Shown: piece by piece, positions 24,552 to 31,921 of the stretch
Position numbering within the stretch: the stretch's first letter is position 1
How the letters are laid out: the number at the start of each line of letters is the position of its first letter
Assembly (NCBI GenBank): GCA_029319145.1
Contig: CP119753.1
Location: forward strand, 1,364,001-1,428,000
Reading direction: 5' to 3'
Length of the DNA stretch: 64,000 nt
From: Microbacter sp. GSS18
GTDB taxonomy: Bacteria; Actinomycetota; Actinomycetes; Actinomycetales; Microbacteriaceae
Position numbers and translations under genes: made by a program
The notes under the pieces: generated by a model
Database searches by the model: none
Told to the model about the DNA's origin: nothing
What the model saw: the letters and a program-made list of their open reading frames with translations, nothing else

Positions 24552-27251
24552 TCAGGCGCGCTGTTCGGCCGAATCCGAGGCGCGGACCTCCCCTGACGCA
24601 TCGAGTGCCGCGGCCACCTCACCGCGGTGCGACCGGACCTCGTCGAACGACGTGCCGTAGTACGCCGCCTCCATGAGGGTCTTCATGTCGGCCAGCATCG
24701 GCATCCGCGGGTTCGCGGGTGCGCACTGGTCCTCGTACGCCGCCATGGCCAGCTCGTCGAGGCGGCCGATGAAGGCGTCCTCGGCGACCCCCTGCGCCTG
24801 GAACGACCGCTCGATGCCGACGGCGTCGCGCAGCTCCTCGACGGCCCGGGCGTAGCTCTCCACGCCCTCTTCGGGGGTGGATGCCGGCAGGCCGAGGTGC
24901 GCAGCGATCTCCTGGAATCGCTCCGGAGCGATGTACCGCTCGTACTTCGGCCAGCTCGTGAGCTTCGACGGCACGCGGCCGTTGTAGCGGATCACGTGCG
25001 GCAGGTAGACCGCGTTGGTGCGGCCGTGCACGAGGTGGAACTTCGAGCCGGTGACGTGGGCCATCGCGTGCACGATCCCGAGGAACGCGTTGCCGAAGGC
25101 CATGCCCGACAGCGATGCCGCGTTGTGCATCTTCTCGCGAGCGCGGACGTCCGCCGGGTCGGTGGAGCCCGGCACCGCCTTCGCGCTGCGCTCGATGTTC
25201 TCGAAGATCAGCTTGATGGCGTGCAGGGCCAGGCCGTCGGTGTAGTCGTTCGCGTAGACCGACACGTACGCCTCGGTGGAGTGCGTCAGCGCGTCGAATC
25301 CGGCATCCGCCACCAGGAAGGCCGGCAGGGCCGAGGTCAGCAGCGGGTCGACGATCGCGACCGACGGGGTCAGCGCGTAGTCGGCGAGCGGGTACTTCAT
25401 GCCCGTCTCGTCGTCGGTGATGACCGCGAACGGCGTCATCTCGCTGCCGGTGCCCGATGTGGTCGGGATGCACACGAGCTTGGCCATCTTGCCGAGGTCC
25501 GGGAACTTGAACGCGCGCTTGCGCACGTCGAAGAACTTCTCGCGCATGTCGCTGAACTGCACGTCGGGGTTCTCGTACAGCAGCCACATGACCTTCGCGG
25601 CATCCATCGGCGAACCGCCGCCGAGCGCGATGATCGTGTCGGGCTTGAACTCGCGCATCTGCTTGGCGCCCTCCTGCACGGCCGACAGCTTCGGCTCGGG
25701 CTGGACGGTGTCGATGATCTGCAGGTGCACACGACCGGGGCGGCGGTTCAGCACGTCGATGACCTTGTCGACGAAGCCGAGCTTGGTCATGCCGCCGTCG
25801 GTGACGATGGTGACGCGCTCGACACCCTTCATGTCGATGAGGTAGCGGATGGCGTTGGGCTCGAAGTAGGTCTTGGCCGGCACCTTGAACCACTGCAGGT
25901 TGTTGTTGCGCCGACCCACGCGCTTGATGTTCAAGAGGTTCACCGCCGAGACGTTGTTGGAGACCGAGTTGTGACCGTAGGAGCCGCAGCCGAGGGTCAG
26001 CGACGGCATGAAGGCGTTGTAGATGTCGCCGATGCCGCCGAGAGCGGACGGGGCGTTCTCGATGATGCGGACGGCCTTGACACGCGCGGCGAAGTCGGCG
26101 ACGACCGCGGGGTCGTTGCTGTGGACTGCGCCGGAGTGACCGAGGCCGTCGAAGTTCACCATCTGCTCCGACAGGTGGATGCCCTCCTCGGCGTTCGCGG
26201 CACGCAGCACCGCGAGGACGGGGGCGAGCTTCTCGCGCGTGAGCGGCTCGTGCGGACCCACGCCGTCGACCTGGGCGAGCAGGATCGAGGTGTCCTCGGG
26301 AACCGTGAAGCCGGCCTGCTCGGCGATCCAGACGGCCGACTGGCCGACGACCTTCGCATTGAGCTTCGCCTCGGCGCAGTTCGCGTCTTCGGCCGCGACG
26401 CCGAAGATGAACTCCTCCAGCATCCGCTTCTCGTCCGCGTCCACCAGGTAGGCGTGCAGCCGGTCGAACTCGGCGAGGGCCTCCTCGGCGATCGGCTCGT
26501 CGAGGATGACGGCCTGCTCGGACGCGCACACCATGCCGTTGTCGAAGGACTTCGACAGCACGATGTCGTTGACGGCGCGGCCGACCTTGGCGGTGCGCTC
26601 GATGAAGGCGGGCACGTTTCCGGCGCCGACGCCCAGGGCGGGCTTGCCGCACGAGTACGCCGCGCGCACCATGGCGTTGCCGCCGGTGGCGAGGATGAGG
26701 GCCACGCCCGGGTGGTTCATGAGCTCGCCGGATGCCTCGAGCGACGGGTGCTCGATCCACTGGATGCAGTTCGCCGGGGCGCCCGCGGCGACGGCCGCAT
26801 CGCGCACGATCTTCGCGGCCGCGACCGAGCAGTTCTGGGCCGACGGGTGGAAGGCGAAGACGATGGGGTTTCGGGTCTTCAGCGCGATGAGCGACTTGAA
26901 GATCGCGGTCGATGTGGGGTTCGTGACCGGCGTGATGCCGGCGACGACGCCCACGGGATCGGCGATCTCGGTGATGCCGGTGATCTCGTCGGTGGAGATC
27001 ACGCCGACCGTTCGCTGCTTGATGATCGAGTGCGTGACGTGCTCGCACGCGAACATGTTCTTCACGGCCTTGTCCTCGAACAGCCCGCGGCCGGTCTCGG
27101 CGACCGCCTGGACGGCGAGGTCGCCGTGATTGTGGAGCGCGGCGACCGACGCCTTGCGGACGATGTGGTCGACCTGCTCCTGCGTGAAGAATGCGTACTC
27201 GGCGAGCGCCTCCTGGGCACGTGCGACGAGTCCGTCGATCTCGGTGGACAT
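24552..27251 (-). CDS. adhE: Bifunctional acetaldehyde-CoA/alcohol dehydrogenase AdhE
   Basis: This 899-aa cytosolic enzyme reduces acetyl-CoA to acetaldehyde and then to ethanol, regenerating NAD in fermentation. It forms spirosomes in known cases. The N-terminal acetaldehyde dehydrogenase domain has its nucleophile Cys at 242 (NGMVCASEQAVI). The C-terminal iron-dependent alcohol dehydrogenase domain carries GGGSPMDAAK for NAD and the metal ligands in DAGFDALTHSTEAY, GIVHAMAHV and LVHGRTNAVYLP. The start at 27251 has GGAGGAG 3-5 nt upstream; the frame extends to 27278 without such a site. Upstream lie a TGTGGT palindrome, a perfect DosR box and a GATGAT -10-like hexamer (27305-27310), so oxygen-limited induction is likely. 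Confidence 0.96.
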   Translation of the reverse strand: MSTEIDGLVARAQEALAEYAFFTQEQVDHIVRKASVAALHNHGDLAVQAVAETGRGLFEDKAVKNMFACEHVTHSIIKQRTVGVISTDEITGITEIADPVGVVAGITPVTNPTSTAIFKSLIALKTRNPIVFAFHPSAQNCSVAAAKIVRDAAVAAGAPANCIQWIEHPSLEASGELMNHPGVALILATGGNAMVRAAYSCGKPALGVGAGNVPAFIERTAKVGRAVNDIVLSKSFDNGMVCASEQAVILDEPIAEEALAEFDRLHAYLVDADEKRMLEEFIFGVAAEDANCAEAKLNAKVVGQSAVWIAEQAGFTVPEDTSILLAQVDGVGPHEPLTREKLAPVLAVLRAANAEEGIHLSEQMVNFDGLGHSGAVHSNDPAVVADFAARVKAVRIIENAPSALGGIGDIYNAFMPSLTLGCGSYGHNSVSNNVSAVNLLNIKRVGRRNNNLQWFKVPAKTYFEPNAIRYLIDMKGVERVTIVTDGGMTKLGFVDKVIDVLNRRPGRVHLQIIDTVQPEPKLSAVQEGAKQMREFKPDTIIALGGGSPMDAAKVMWLLYENPDVQFSDMREKFFDVRKRAFKFPDLGKMAKLVCIPTTSGTGSEMTPFAVITDDETGMKYPLADYALTPSVAIVDPLLTSALPAFLVADAGFDALTHSTEAYVSVYANDYTDGLALHAIKLIFENIERSAKAVPGSTDPADVRAREKMHNAASLSGMAFGNAFLGIVHAMAHVTGSKFHLVHGRTNAVYLPHVIRYNGRVPSKLTSWPKYERYIAPERFQEIAAHLGLPASTPEEGVESYARAVEELRDAVGIERSFQAQGVAEDAFIGRLDELAMAAYEDQCAPANPRMPMLADMKTLMEAAYYGTSFDEVRSHRGEVAAALDASGEVRASDSAEQRA

Positions 27252-27315
27252 GTCTCCTCCAACCGGCGGCCCGGGCACCTCACCCGCGCCCTTGCCTGAT
27301 GCCCATCATCCTCCG

Positions 27316-27330
27316 TGTGGTCAGACCACA
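27316..27330. promoter_or_regulatory. TGTGGTCAGACCACA palindrome at adhE
   Basis: This perfect 15-bp palindrome is identical to the one before the FNT gene. Its centre is about 25 bp upstream of the start predicted from the GATGAT hexamer, inside the promoter spacer. It resembles operators of FadR-subfamily GntR repressors. Confidence 0.75.
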
Positions 27331-27332
27331 TA

Positions 27333-27346
27333 GGGACTTAAGTCCC
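27333..27346. promoter_or_regulatory. Perfect DosR/DevR box at adhE
   Basis: GGGACTTAAGTCCC fits the mycobacterial DosR core GGGACTWWAGTCCC at every position. Its centre lies about 41-42 bp upstream of the start predicted from the -10 hexamer at 27305-27310, the usual class II activator position. DosR responds to hypoxia and NO through DosS/DosT kinases in mycobacteria. No dosR gene is in the window. Confidence 0.7.
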
Positions 27347-27449
27347 ATGGACGCGCTGGAGTCCCACCGAGCGGGAGCGGCGGACCGTGGAGGGGACGGT
27401 CCGGACCTTGCACGAGCGGCCTCCGCGCGAACGGCGACCGCGCGACCGA

Positions 27450-27863
27450 TCAGCCGGCGCAGCTGTCGAGGCCGTACGCGAACATCCGCTGGTTCACATC
27501 GGCGAAGGGATTCGCCTGATTGCCGACCTCGCCGGGGCCCGCTGCGACGATCTCGTCGAGGACCGCCTCCGTGTCGTCGAGGATCGCCGCCAGCACCTCC
27601 TCGTCACCGGTCGGATAGCCCAGTTCCCGGATGTCGGCGACCTGCTGCCGGATGTTCGGGACGACCTCTTCGATGAAGAAGACCTCCGTGCCGTCATCGG
27701 GCCACTCCATCGCCTCGATCTCGGCCGCCGCCTCGGCGCAGATCGCGTTGGCGCTCGCGAGGAACTCCTCCTGCGAGATCGTGGACGAGGTGGCGGCGCA
27801 ACCGGTGAGTCCGAACCCGGACACGACGATCGCGGCCAGCAGTGTCTTCGTCGACGTCTTCAT
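27450..27863 (-). CDS. Small putative lipoprotein
   Basis: This is a 137-aa secreted lipoprotein. The signal sequence has KTSTK, a hydrophobic core, and the lipobox LTGC, with the lipidated Cys near residue 22. The mature part is acidic and helical, with two Cys (in AICAEA and DSCAG) that could form a disulfide. No domain is recognised. Ribosome-binding site is weak. The gene is codirectional with adhE and ends about 104 bp before its DosR box. Confidence 0.7.
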   Translation of the reverse strand: MKTSTKTLLAAIVVSGFGLTGCAATSSTISQEEFLASANAICAEAAAEIEAMEWPDDGTEVFFIEEVVPNIRQQVADIRELGYPTGDEEVLAAILDDTEAVLDEIVAAGPGEVGNQANPFADVNQRMFAYGLDSCAG

Positions 27864-27934
27864 CGCAGCCCCCAGAGCGTGAATGTGGGCGCCAAGCTAC
27901 CACCGTCCGCCTCGCCGAACCAGGGGTCGGAGGC

Positions 27935-28840
27935 TCACACGGGGTCGACGAGATCGCGGAGCCAGCGCGCGCCGCGCACGGTCGCGCCCACGCCCGTCAC
28001 ACGGTCGGCGAGCTCGCGATCGCTCGTGACCACCGTGACCCGGGATCCGCGGTCGGCGAGCTCGCGCGTCCGCGCGACGATCGCGTCGTCCCCCGAACCC
28101 TCGGCGCGGACGACGTCCACCCCCGGCGAGGACAGGGCCGAGCGTCCCTGCCCTTCGACGACCGCCGTCCACGACGGGTACCACGTCCGCTCGGGAAGAT
28201 CGAGCAGCTCCCCCGCGACGCCGCGGCCGTCCAGCCCCGACAGGCGGTCGATCAGATGCGTCGCGGCGCCGGCGCGATCGCGCCACCAGCCGTCGGGCAC
28301 GGAGCCGACGACGTTGGCGACGTCGACGACGACGGCGGGGCGCACCTCGACGAGCGCCTTCAGGCGATCCCACGACGCGCCGAAACCCGGATGCAGCGGA
28401 TAGTCGGCCACCTCGTCGACGGGCACCCACGACAGCTCCACGCTCTCGGGGTCGCTGATGACCGGCTCGAACGGGCGGGTGACGTCGGCGACCAGCGTCG
28501 CGTAGCTCCAGTAGCCGAGGTCGAACACGCTCATCAGACGTGCGGTCACGGCGCCGGCGGGTACGCCGGCCTCTTCGGTGGCTTCGCGCATCGCGCCGTC
28601 GCGGGCCGACTCGCCCTCGTGACGGGCGCCGCCGGGAAGGCCCCATGTGCCGCCGAAGTGGCTCCACGAGACGCGATGCTGCAGCAGCACGCCGCGCGCG
28701 GGGTCGACGGCGAGCAGACCCGCCGCGCCGAAGCGGCCCCAGTAGCGCTCCCCGGTCGGCGCGACGACCCACGCGTCACCGGGATTGCGGGGCCCGTGCG
28801 GGCGGCGAGGCTCTCCCGATGTCGGCTGCTGGATGGTCAC
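27935..28840 (-). CDS. Nudix hydrolase fused to a NYN/PIN-like domain
   Basis: This is a 301-aa protein. The N-terminal Nudix domain has the box starting GGARHEGE and ending REATEEAGV, near residues 70-93, which hydrolyses a nucleoside diphosphate linked to another group. From about residue 165 the C-terminal part begins with AVVVDVANVVGSVPDGWW. Later Asp residues in GSGDDAIVART and VVTSDRELADRV fit a NYN/PIN-like nuclease fold with an acidic active site. The two activities in one chain suggest nucleotide or RNA-end processing, which is inference. The ribosome-binding site is not obvious. It lies between the lipoprotein gene and a repeat-rich gap. Confidence 0.78.
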   Translation of the reverse strand: MTIQQPTSGEPRRPHGPRNPGDAWVVAPTGERYWGRFGAAGLLAVDPARGVLLQHRVSWSHFGGTWGLPGGARHEGESARDGAMREATEEAGVPAGAVTARLMSVFDLGYWSYATLVADVTRPFEPVISDPESVELSWVPVDEVADYPLHPGFGASWDRLKALVEVRPAVVVDVANVVGSVPDGWWRDRAGAATHLIDRLSGLDGRGVAGELLDLPERTWYPSWTAVVEGQGRSALSSPGVDVVRAEGSGDDAIVARTRELADRGSRVTVVTSDRELADRVTGVGATVRGARWLRDLVDPV

Positions 28841-28929
28841 CCAGCCAGCTTTTCACACCCCGCGCGCCCCCGGCCCGCCCCGGGCAGGTGCGCCGGGGTG
28901 GACCGGGGGCTGCCCCGTCACGGCAAGCT

Positions 28930-29075
28930 CCCGCGCCGTCACGGCGGAATGCACCGGAACCGACCGCATCGGGGCGCAGTCGCGCCGTGACGGCGAGAAA
29001 TCACCGGCATCAACCCGATTCGGTGCAGTCGCGTCGTGACCACGCGACAGCACCCGGTGGGACGGGACGGGACGG
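28930..29075. repeat. Repeat-rich intergenic region with REP-like palindromes
   Basis: The 262-bp gap 28841-29102 has no gene. It holds two 13-bp palindromes, CGCCGTCACGGCG (28934-28946) and CGCCGTGACGGCG (28983-28995), and a degenerate tandem copy of about 50 bp (roughly 28953-29000 and 29002-29050) around CACCGG and CAGTCGCG. A CGCGACAGCACC motif near 29043-29054 is shared with hairpins at 34557 and 35138. A short GGGAC run is at about 29060-29075. Confidence 0.6.
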
Positions 29076-29102
29076 AACGGGGAGGAGGGATGGAGGGAGG
29101 GC

Positions 29103-31583
29103 TCAGATGAACAGCGTCGTGCCCGACTTCTGCGCCTCGCCGAGGAAGGTCGCCACGCCGCCCAGCTCGATGCCCTCCAGCAGGTCCGACTCGGCGATGC
29201 CGAGCAGGTCCATCGTCATGGTGCAGCCGATGAGGCGGGCGCCGTCGGCGCGAGCCGACTCCATGAGCTCGGGCAGCGTCTGCACCGAGTGGTCCTCCAT
29301 GACCTTCTTGATCATCGCCGGCCCCATGCCCGCCATGTTCATGGTCGACAGCGGCAGCTTGTCGGGCCCGGAGGGCATCATCATGCCGAACATCTTGTCG
29401 AGCATCCGGCGGTCCCGCTTGGGCGGATCCTGACGGCGAAGCGCGTTCAGACCCCAGAAGGTGAAGAACATCGACACCTTCTGGCCCATCGCGAGGGCGC
29501 CGTTGGCGATGATGAACGCCGCGAGGACCTTGTCCATGTCGCCCGAGAACACCACGAACGACACCTGGTCGAGGTTCTGCCGCGCCACCCCGCCCGCCGG
29601 TGCGGCGCCGCCCTTGCGGAAGGTCGCGACGTAGCCGGGACCTTCGGGGGTCATGGACAGGAGCTCGTGCCCCTTCGTGGACGCCCACGCGGGTCCGTCG
29701 GCGGCGAAGCCCGGGTCCGAGACGTGCACCACGACGTCGTCGCCGGGCTGGACCTCGTCCATCTTCTTCGCGAGCTTCATGATCGGGCCGGGGCAGGCCA
29801 GGCCCGTGCAGTCCAGCTCGACGATCGCGCCGGTGCCCTGCGCGGACTTGATGAGATCCACCGCCTCGGCGTAGGCGATCTCAGGGGCCTTGACGGCCTC
29901 GCCCACCGGCTCGAGGTCGTGCCAGAACCGGAAGGTGTGGGAGCCGCCCGACAGCGTCTTGACGTCCTCGAAGCCGCGCTGCACCAGCAGGCGGTAGGCG
30001 AGGTAGCTGCGGAAGCCGACCGCGCAGTACAGCCGGATCGGCACGCTCTTGTCCCACGATTCGCACACGTCGCGCATCGTGCCCAGCGGCACGCTCTCGG
30101 CGCCGGGGATGTGCCAGATGTCGTACTCCTCGGGTGTGCGCACGTCGATGATGCGCGCGCCCTCGACCGCTTCGGGGAAGTCCTTGGCGTACCAGAGCTT
30201 CAGGTCGCCCTTGAGGACGTTCGTGGCGACGAAGCCCGCCATGTTGACGGGGTCCTTCGCCGAGCCGAAGGGCGGGGCGTAGGCGAGCTCGAGCGTCTCG
30301 AGGTCGTGCACCTTCGCGCCGAGCCGGATGGCGGTCGCGAACACGTCGAGGCGCTTGTCGACGCCGTCGAAGCCGGCGATCTGGGCGCCCAGCACCTTGC
30401 CGTCCTCGGGCGAGAACAGCAGCTTGATGTGCATCATGGCGGTGCCCGGGTAGTACCCGGCGTGACCGGACGGGTGCACGTGCACCGTGCGGTACGCGAC
30501 CCCCGCGCGCTCGAGCTGGCGCTCGGTCGCACCGGTTCCGCCGGCGGTCATTTCGAAGACCTTGACGATCGACGTGCCCTGCGTCGAGAGGTACTCGGTG
30601 TCGCGACCGCAGATGTTCTCGGCGGCGACGCGCGCCTCGCGGTTGGCCGGTCCCGCCAGCGGCGTGATCCATTTGCCCGGCAGCACCGTGTGGGCGGTCT
30701 CGACGGCGTCGCCGGCGGCCCAGATGTTCGGGTCGGAGGTCTTCATGTGGGTGTCGACGACGATGCCGCCGCGCTCCCCCATCGCCAGGCCCGCGTCGGC
30801 GGCGAGTCCCGTGTTCGGGCGCACACCCGCAGACATGATGACCATGTCGGCGTCGAGGGTCTTGCCGTTGTTCAGCTCGACGCGGAGGCTCCCGTCGGGG
30901 CGCTTCTGGAACGCCGCGGCCGCCGTGCTGAGGATCAGCTCGACCCCGCGCCCACGGATGTGCTGCTCGACCGGGATCGAGACCTCCTTGTCCAGCGGCG
31001 GCATGATCTGGTCGCTGAGCTCGACGACGGTGACCTCGGCGCCCCGGTGGCGCAGGTTCTCGGCCATCTCGAGGCCGATGTAGCCGGCGCCGATGACGAC
31101 GGTGCGCACGGGCTTGTTCGTGCCCTGGGCGGCGGCGAGGGCGGCATCCAGGTGCTGCTTGATCTCGTCCATGTCGGTGATGTTGCGCAGGACATGGATG
31201 CCGGGCAGGTCGATTCCCGGCAGCGGCAGGTGCAGCGGGTCGGCGCCCTGGCAGAGAGCCAGCTTGTCGTACGTCTCGGTGTACTCGCGGCCGGTCGCGA
31301 CCTCGCGCACCGTCACGGTCTTCTTCTTCGGGTCGAGCGCGATCACCTCGGTGGAGACGCGAACGTCGATTCCGAGGGACTCGTTCAGGCTCTCGGGCGT
31401 CTGCAGGAGCAGTCGGCTGCGATCGGTGATCACCCCGCCGATGTGATACGGCAGACCGCAGTTGGCGAACGAGACGTAGCCGCCCCGCTCGAAGACGATG
31501 ATCTCGGCAGTCTCATCCAGGCGCCGCGCACGGGCGGCGACGGATGCGCCTCCGGCGACTCCGCCGACGACGACGAGCTTCAT
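29103..31583 (-). CDS. CoA-disulfide/persulfide reductase fused to rhodanese, TusA and DsrE-like domains
   Basis: This is an 826-aa cytosolic flavoprotein. The N-terminal 450 residues are a CoA-disulfide reductase with FAD motif GGVAGGAS, catalytic C42 in FANCGLPYHIGG, NAD motif GAGYIGLE and IWAAGDAVE. A rhodanese domain follows with C520 in YCAVGFRS. Next is a TusA domain with LDCTGLACPGP (C592, C597). A DsrE/DsrF-like domain ends the chain, with Cys in LIGCTMTMD. The set suggests reduction of CoA-persulfide or polysulfide with sulfur relay between domains; fusions of this kind are known in Firmicutes and some Actinobacteria. AAGGAGG lies 5 nt before the ATG. The upstream region shared with nrdD carries three TGTGGT-type sites and a DosR-like box. 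Confidence 0.92.
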   Translation of the reverse strand: MKLVVVGGVAGGASVAARARRLDETAEIIVFERGGYVSFANCGLPYHIGGVITDRSRLLLQTPESLNESLGIDVRVSTEVIALDPKKKTVTVREVATGREYTETYDKLALCQGADPLHLPLPGIDLPGIHVLRNITDMDEIKQHLDAALAAAQGTNKPVRTVVIGAGYIGLEMAENLRHRGAEVTVVELSDQIMPPLDKEVSIPVEQHIRGRGVELILSTAAAAFQKRPDGSLRVELNNGKTLDADMVIMSAGVRPNTGLAADAGLAMGERGGIVVDTHMKTSDPNIWAAGDAVETAHTVLPGKWITPLAGPANREARVAAENICGRDTEYLSTQGTSIVKVFEMTAGGTGATERQLERAGVAYRTVHVHPSGHAGYYPGTAMMHIKLLFSPEDGKVLGAQIAGFDGVDKRLDVFATAIRLGAKVHDLETLELAYAPPFGSAKDPVNMAGFVATNVLKGDLKLWYAKDFPEAVEGARIIDVRTPEEYDIWHIPGAESVPLGTMRDVCESWDKSVPIRLYCAVGFRSYLAYRLLVQRGFEDVKTLSGGSHTFRFWHDLEPVGEAVKAPEIAYAEAVDLIKSAQGTGAIVELDCTGLACPGPIMKLAKKMDEVQPGDDVVVHVSDPGFAADGPAWASTKGHELLSMTPEGPGYVATFRKGGAAPAGGVARQNLDQVSFVVFSGDMDKVLAAFIIANGALAMGQKVSMFFTFWGLNALRRQDPPKRDRRMLDKMFGMMMPSGPDKLPLSTMNMAGMGPAMIKKVMEDHSVQTLPELMESARADGARLIGCTMTMDLLGIAESDLLEGIELGGVATFLGEAQKSGTTLFI

Positions 31584-31611
31584 GCTTGCCTCCTTCTCGG
31601 GCGCCGGCCGC

Positions 31612-31626
31612 GGTGGCCGGACCACA
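31612..31626. promoter_or_regulatory. Degenerate TGTGGT-type palindrome near the CoADR start
   Basis: GGTGGCCGGACCACA keeps one perfect half (ACCACA) and four of six bases of the other. It lies 29 bp before the ATG of the CoADR fusion gene, about where transcription should begin. It may be a weaker third operator of this intergenic region. Confidence 0.35.
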
Positions 31627-31666
31627 GGTCACGTGTCGAACATACGGTGCGGGGTATCGCGTGGGA

Positions 31667-31680
31667 AGGCCATTGGTCCC
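31667..31680. promoter_or_regulatory. Degenerate DosR-like box in the nrdD/CoADR gap
   Basis: AGGCCATTGGTCCC has one perfect DosR half-site (GTCCC) and three of five positions of the other. TTGGTCCCAG is shared letter for letter with the FNT box at 4411-4420. It sits 9 bp before the palindrome at 31689, the same order as at FNT and adhE when read toward nrdD. Confidence 0.35.
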
Positions 31681-31688
31681 AGGCCGAC

Positions 31689-31703
31689 TGTGGTATGACC
31701 ACA
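31689..31703. promoter_or_regulatory. TGTGGTATGACCACA palindrome, nrdD side
   Basis: Six-base arms are perfect, with ATG as spacer. The same 15-mer occurs at the VKOR start (42347-42361, minus strand). A CGATAG hexamer at 31705-31710 could be the -10 of a promoter reading toward nrdD. Confidence 0.65.
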
Positions 31704-31814
31704 CCGATAGCGGCTCGGCACCCGAGCGATTACACCCGCGTCGTCCGCAGCCGCAGGCGCCACGCTGAGGGCTGTCGACACCCACAATCACGCCGCGTCG
31801 TGCCATGATCTCTA

Positions 31815-31829
31815 TGTGGCCTGACCACA
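31815..31829. promoter_or_regulatory. TGTGGCCTGACCACA near-palindrome before nrdD
   Basis: One arm has a single change (TGTGGC for TGTGGT); the other is perfect. It lies about 93 bp before the nrdD start and gives the intergenic region a second strong copy. No -10 element stands out around it. Confidence 0.6.
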
Positions 31830-31921
31830 GAGTTCCAGCGCTCCGCGCCCCGTCGGGCGTAGCGTGTGCTGGCGCTTCGCGATGGTGCGGAGTCCCGATG
31901 TCCGTCGAACAGGAGCGCCCC

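Noticed and set aside
24627..27299. Open reading frame of 890 codons opposite adhE
   Set aside because: It is an antisense shadow: Arg/Asp/His-rich, no domain, and adhE on the other strand is unmistakable.
28930..29075. CRISPR array
   Set aside because: The repeats are two degenerate copies without regular spacers, and no cas gene is present in the window.
29289..31808. Open reading frame of 839 codons opposite the CoADR fusion
   Set aside because: It is an antisense shadow in high-GC DNA, with low-complexity R/D/H/G composition and no ribosome-binding site.
31696..31808. 37-codon frame starting at the ATG inside the palindrome at 31689
   Set aside because: No ribosome-binding site and a random Arg-rich sequence. 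The ATG is explained by the operator, although a leader peptide cannot be fully excluded.
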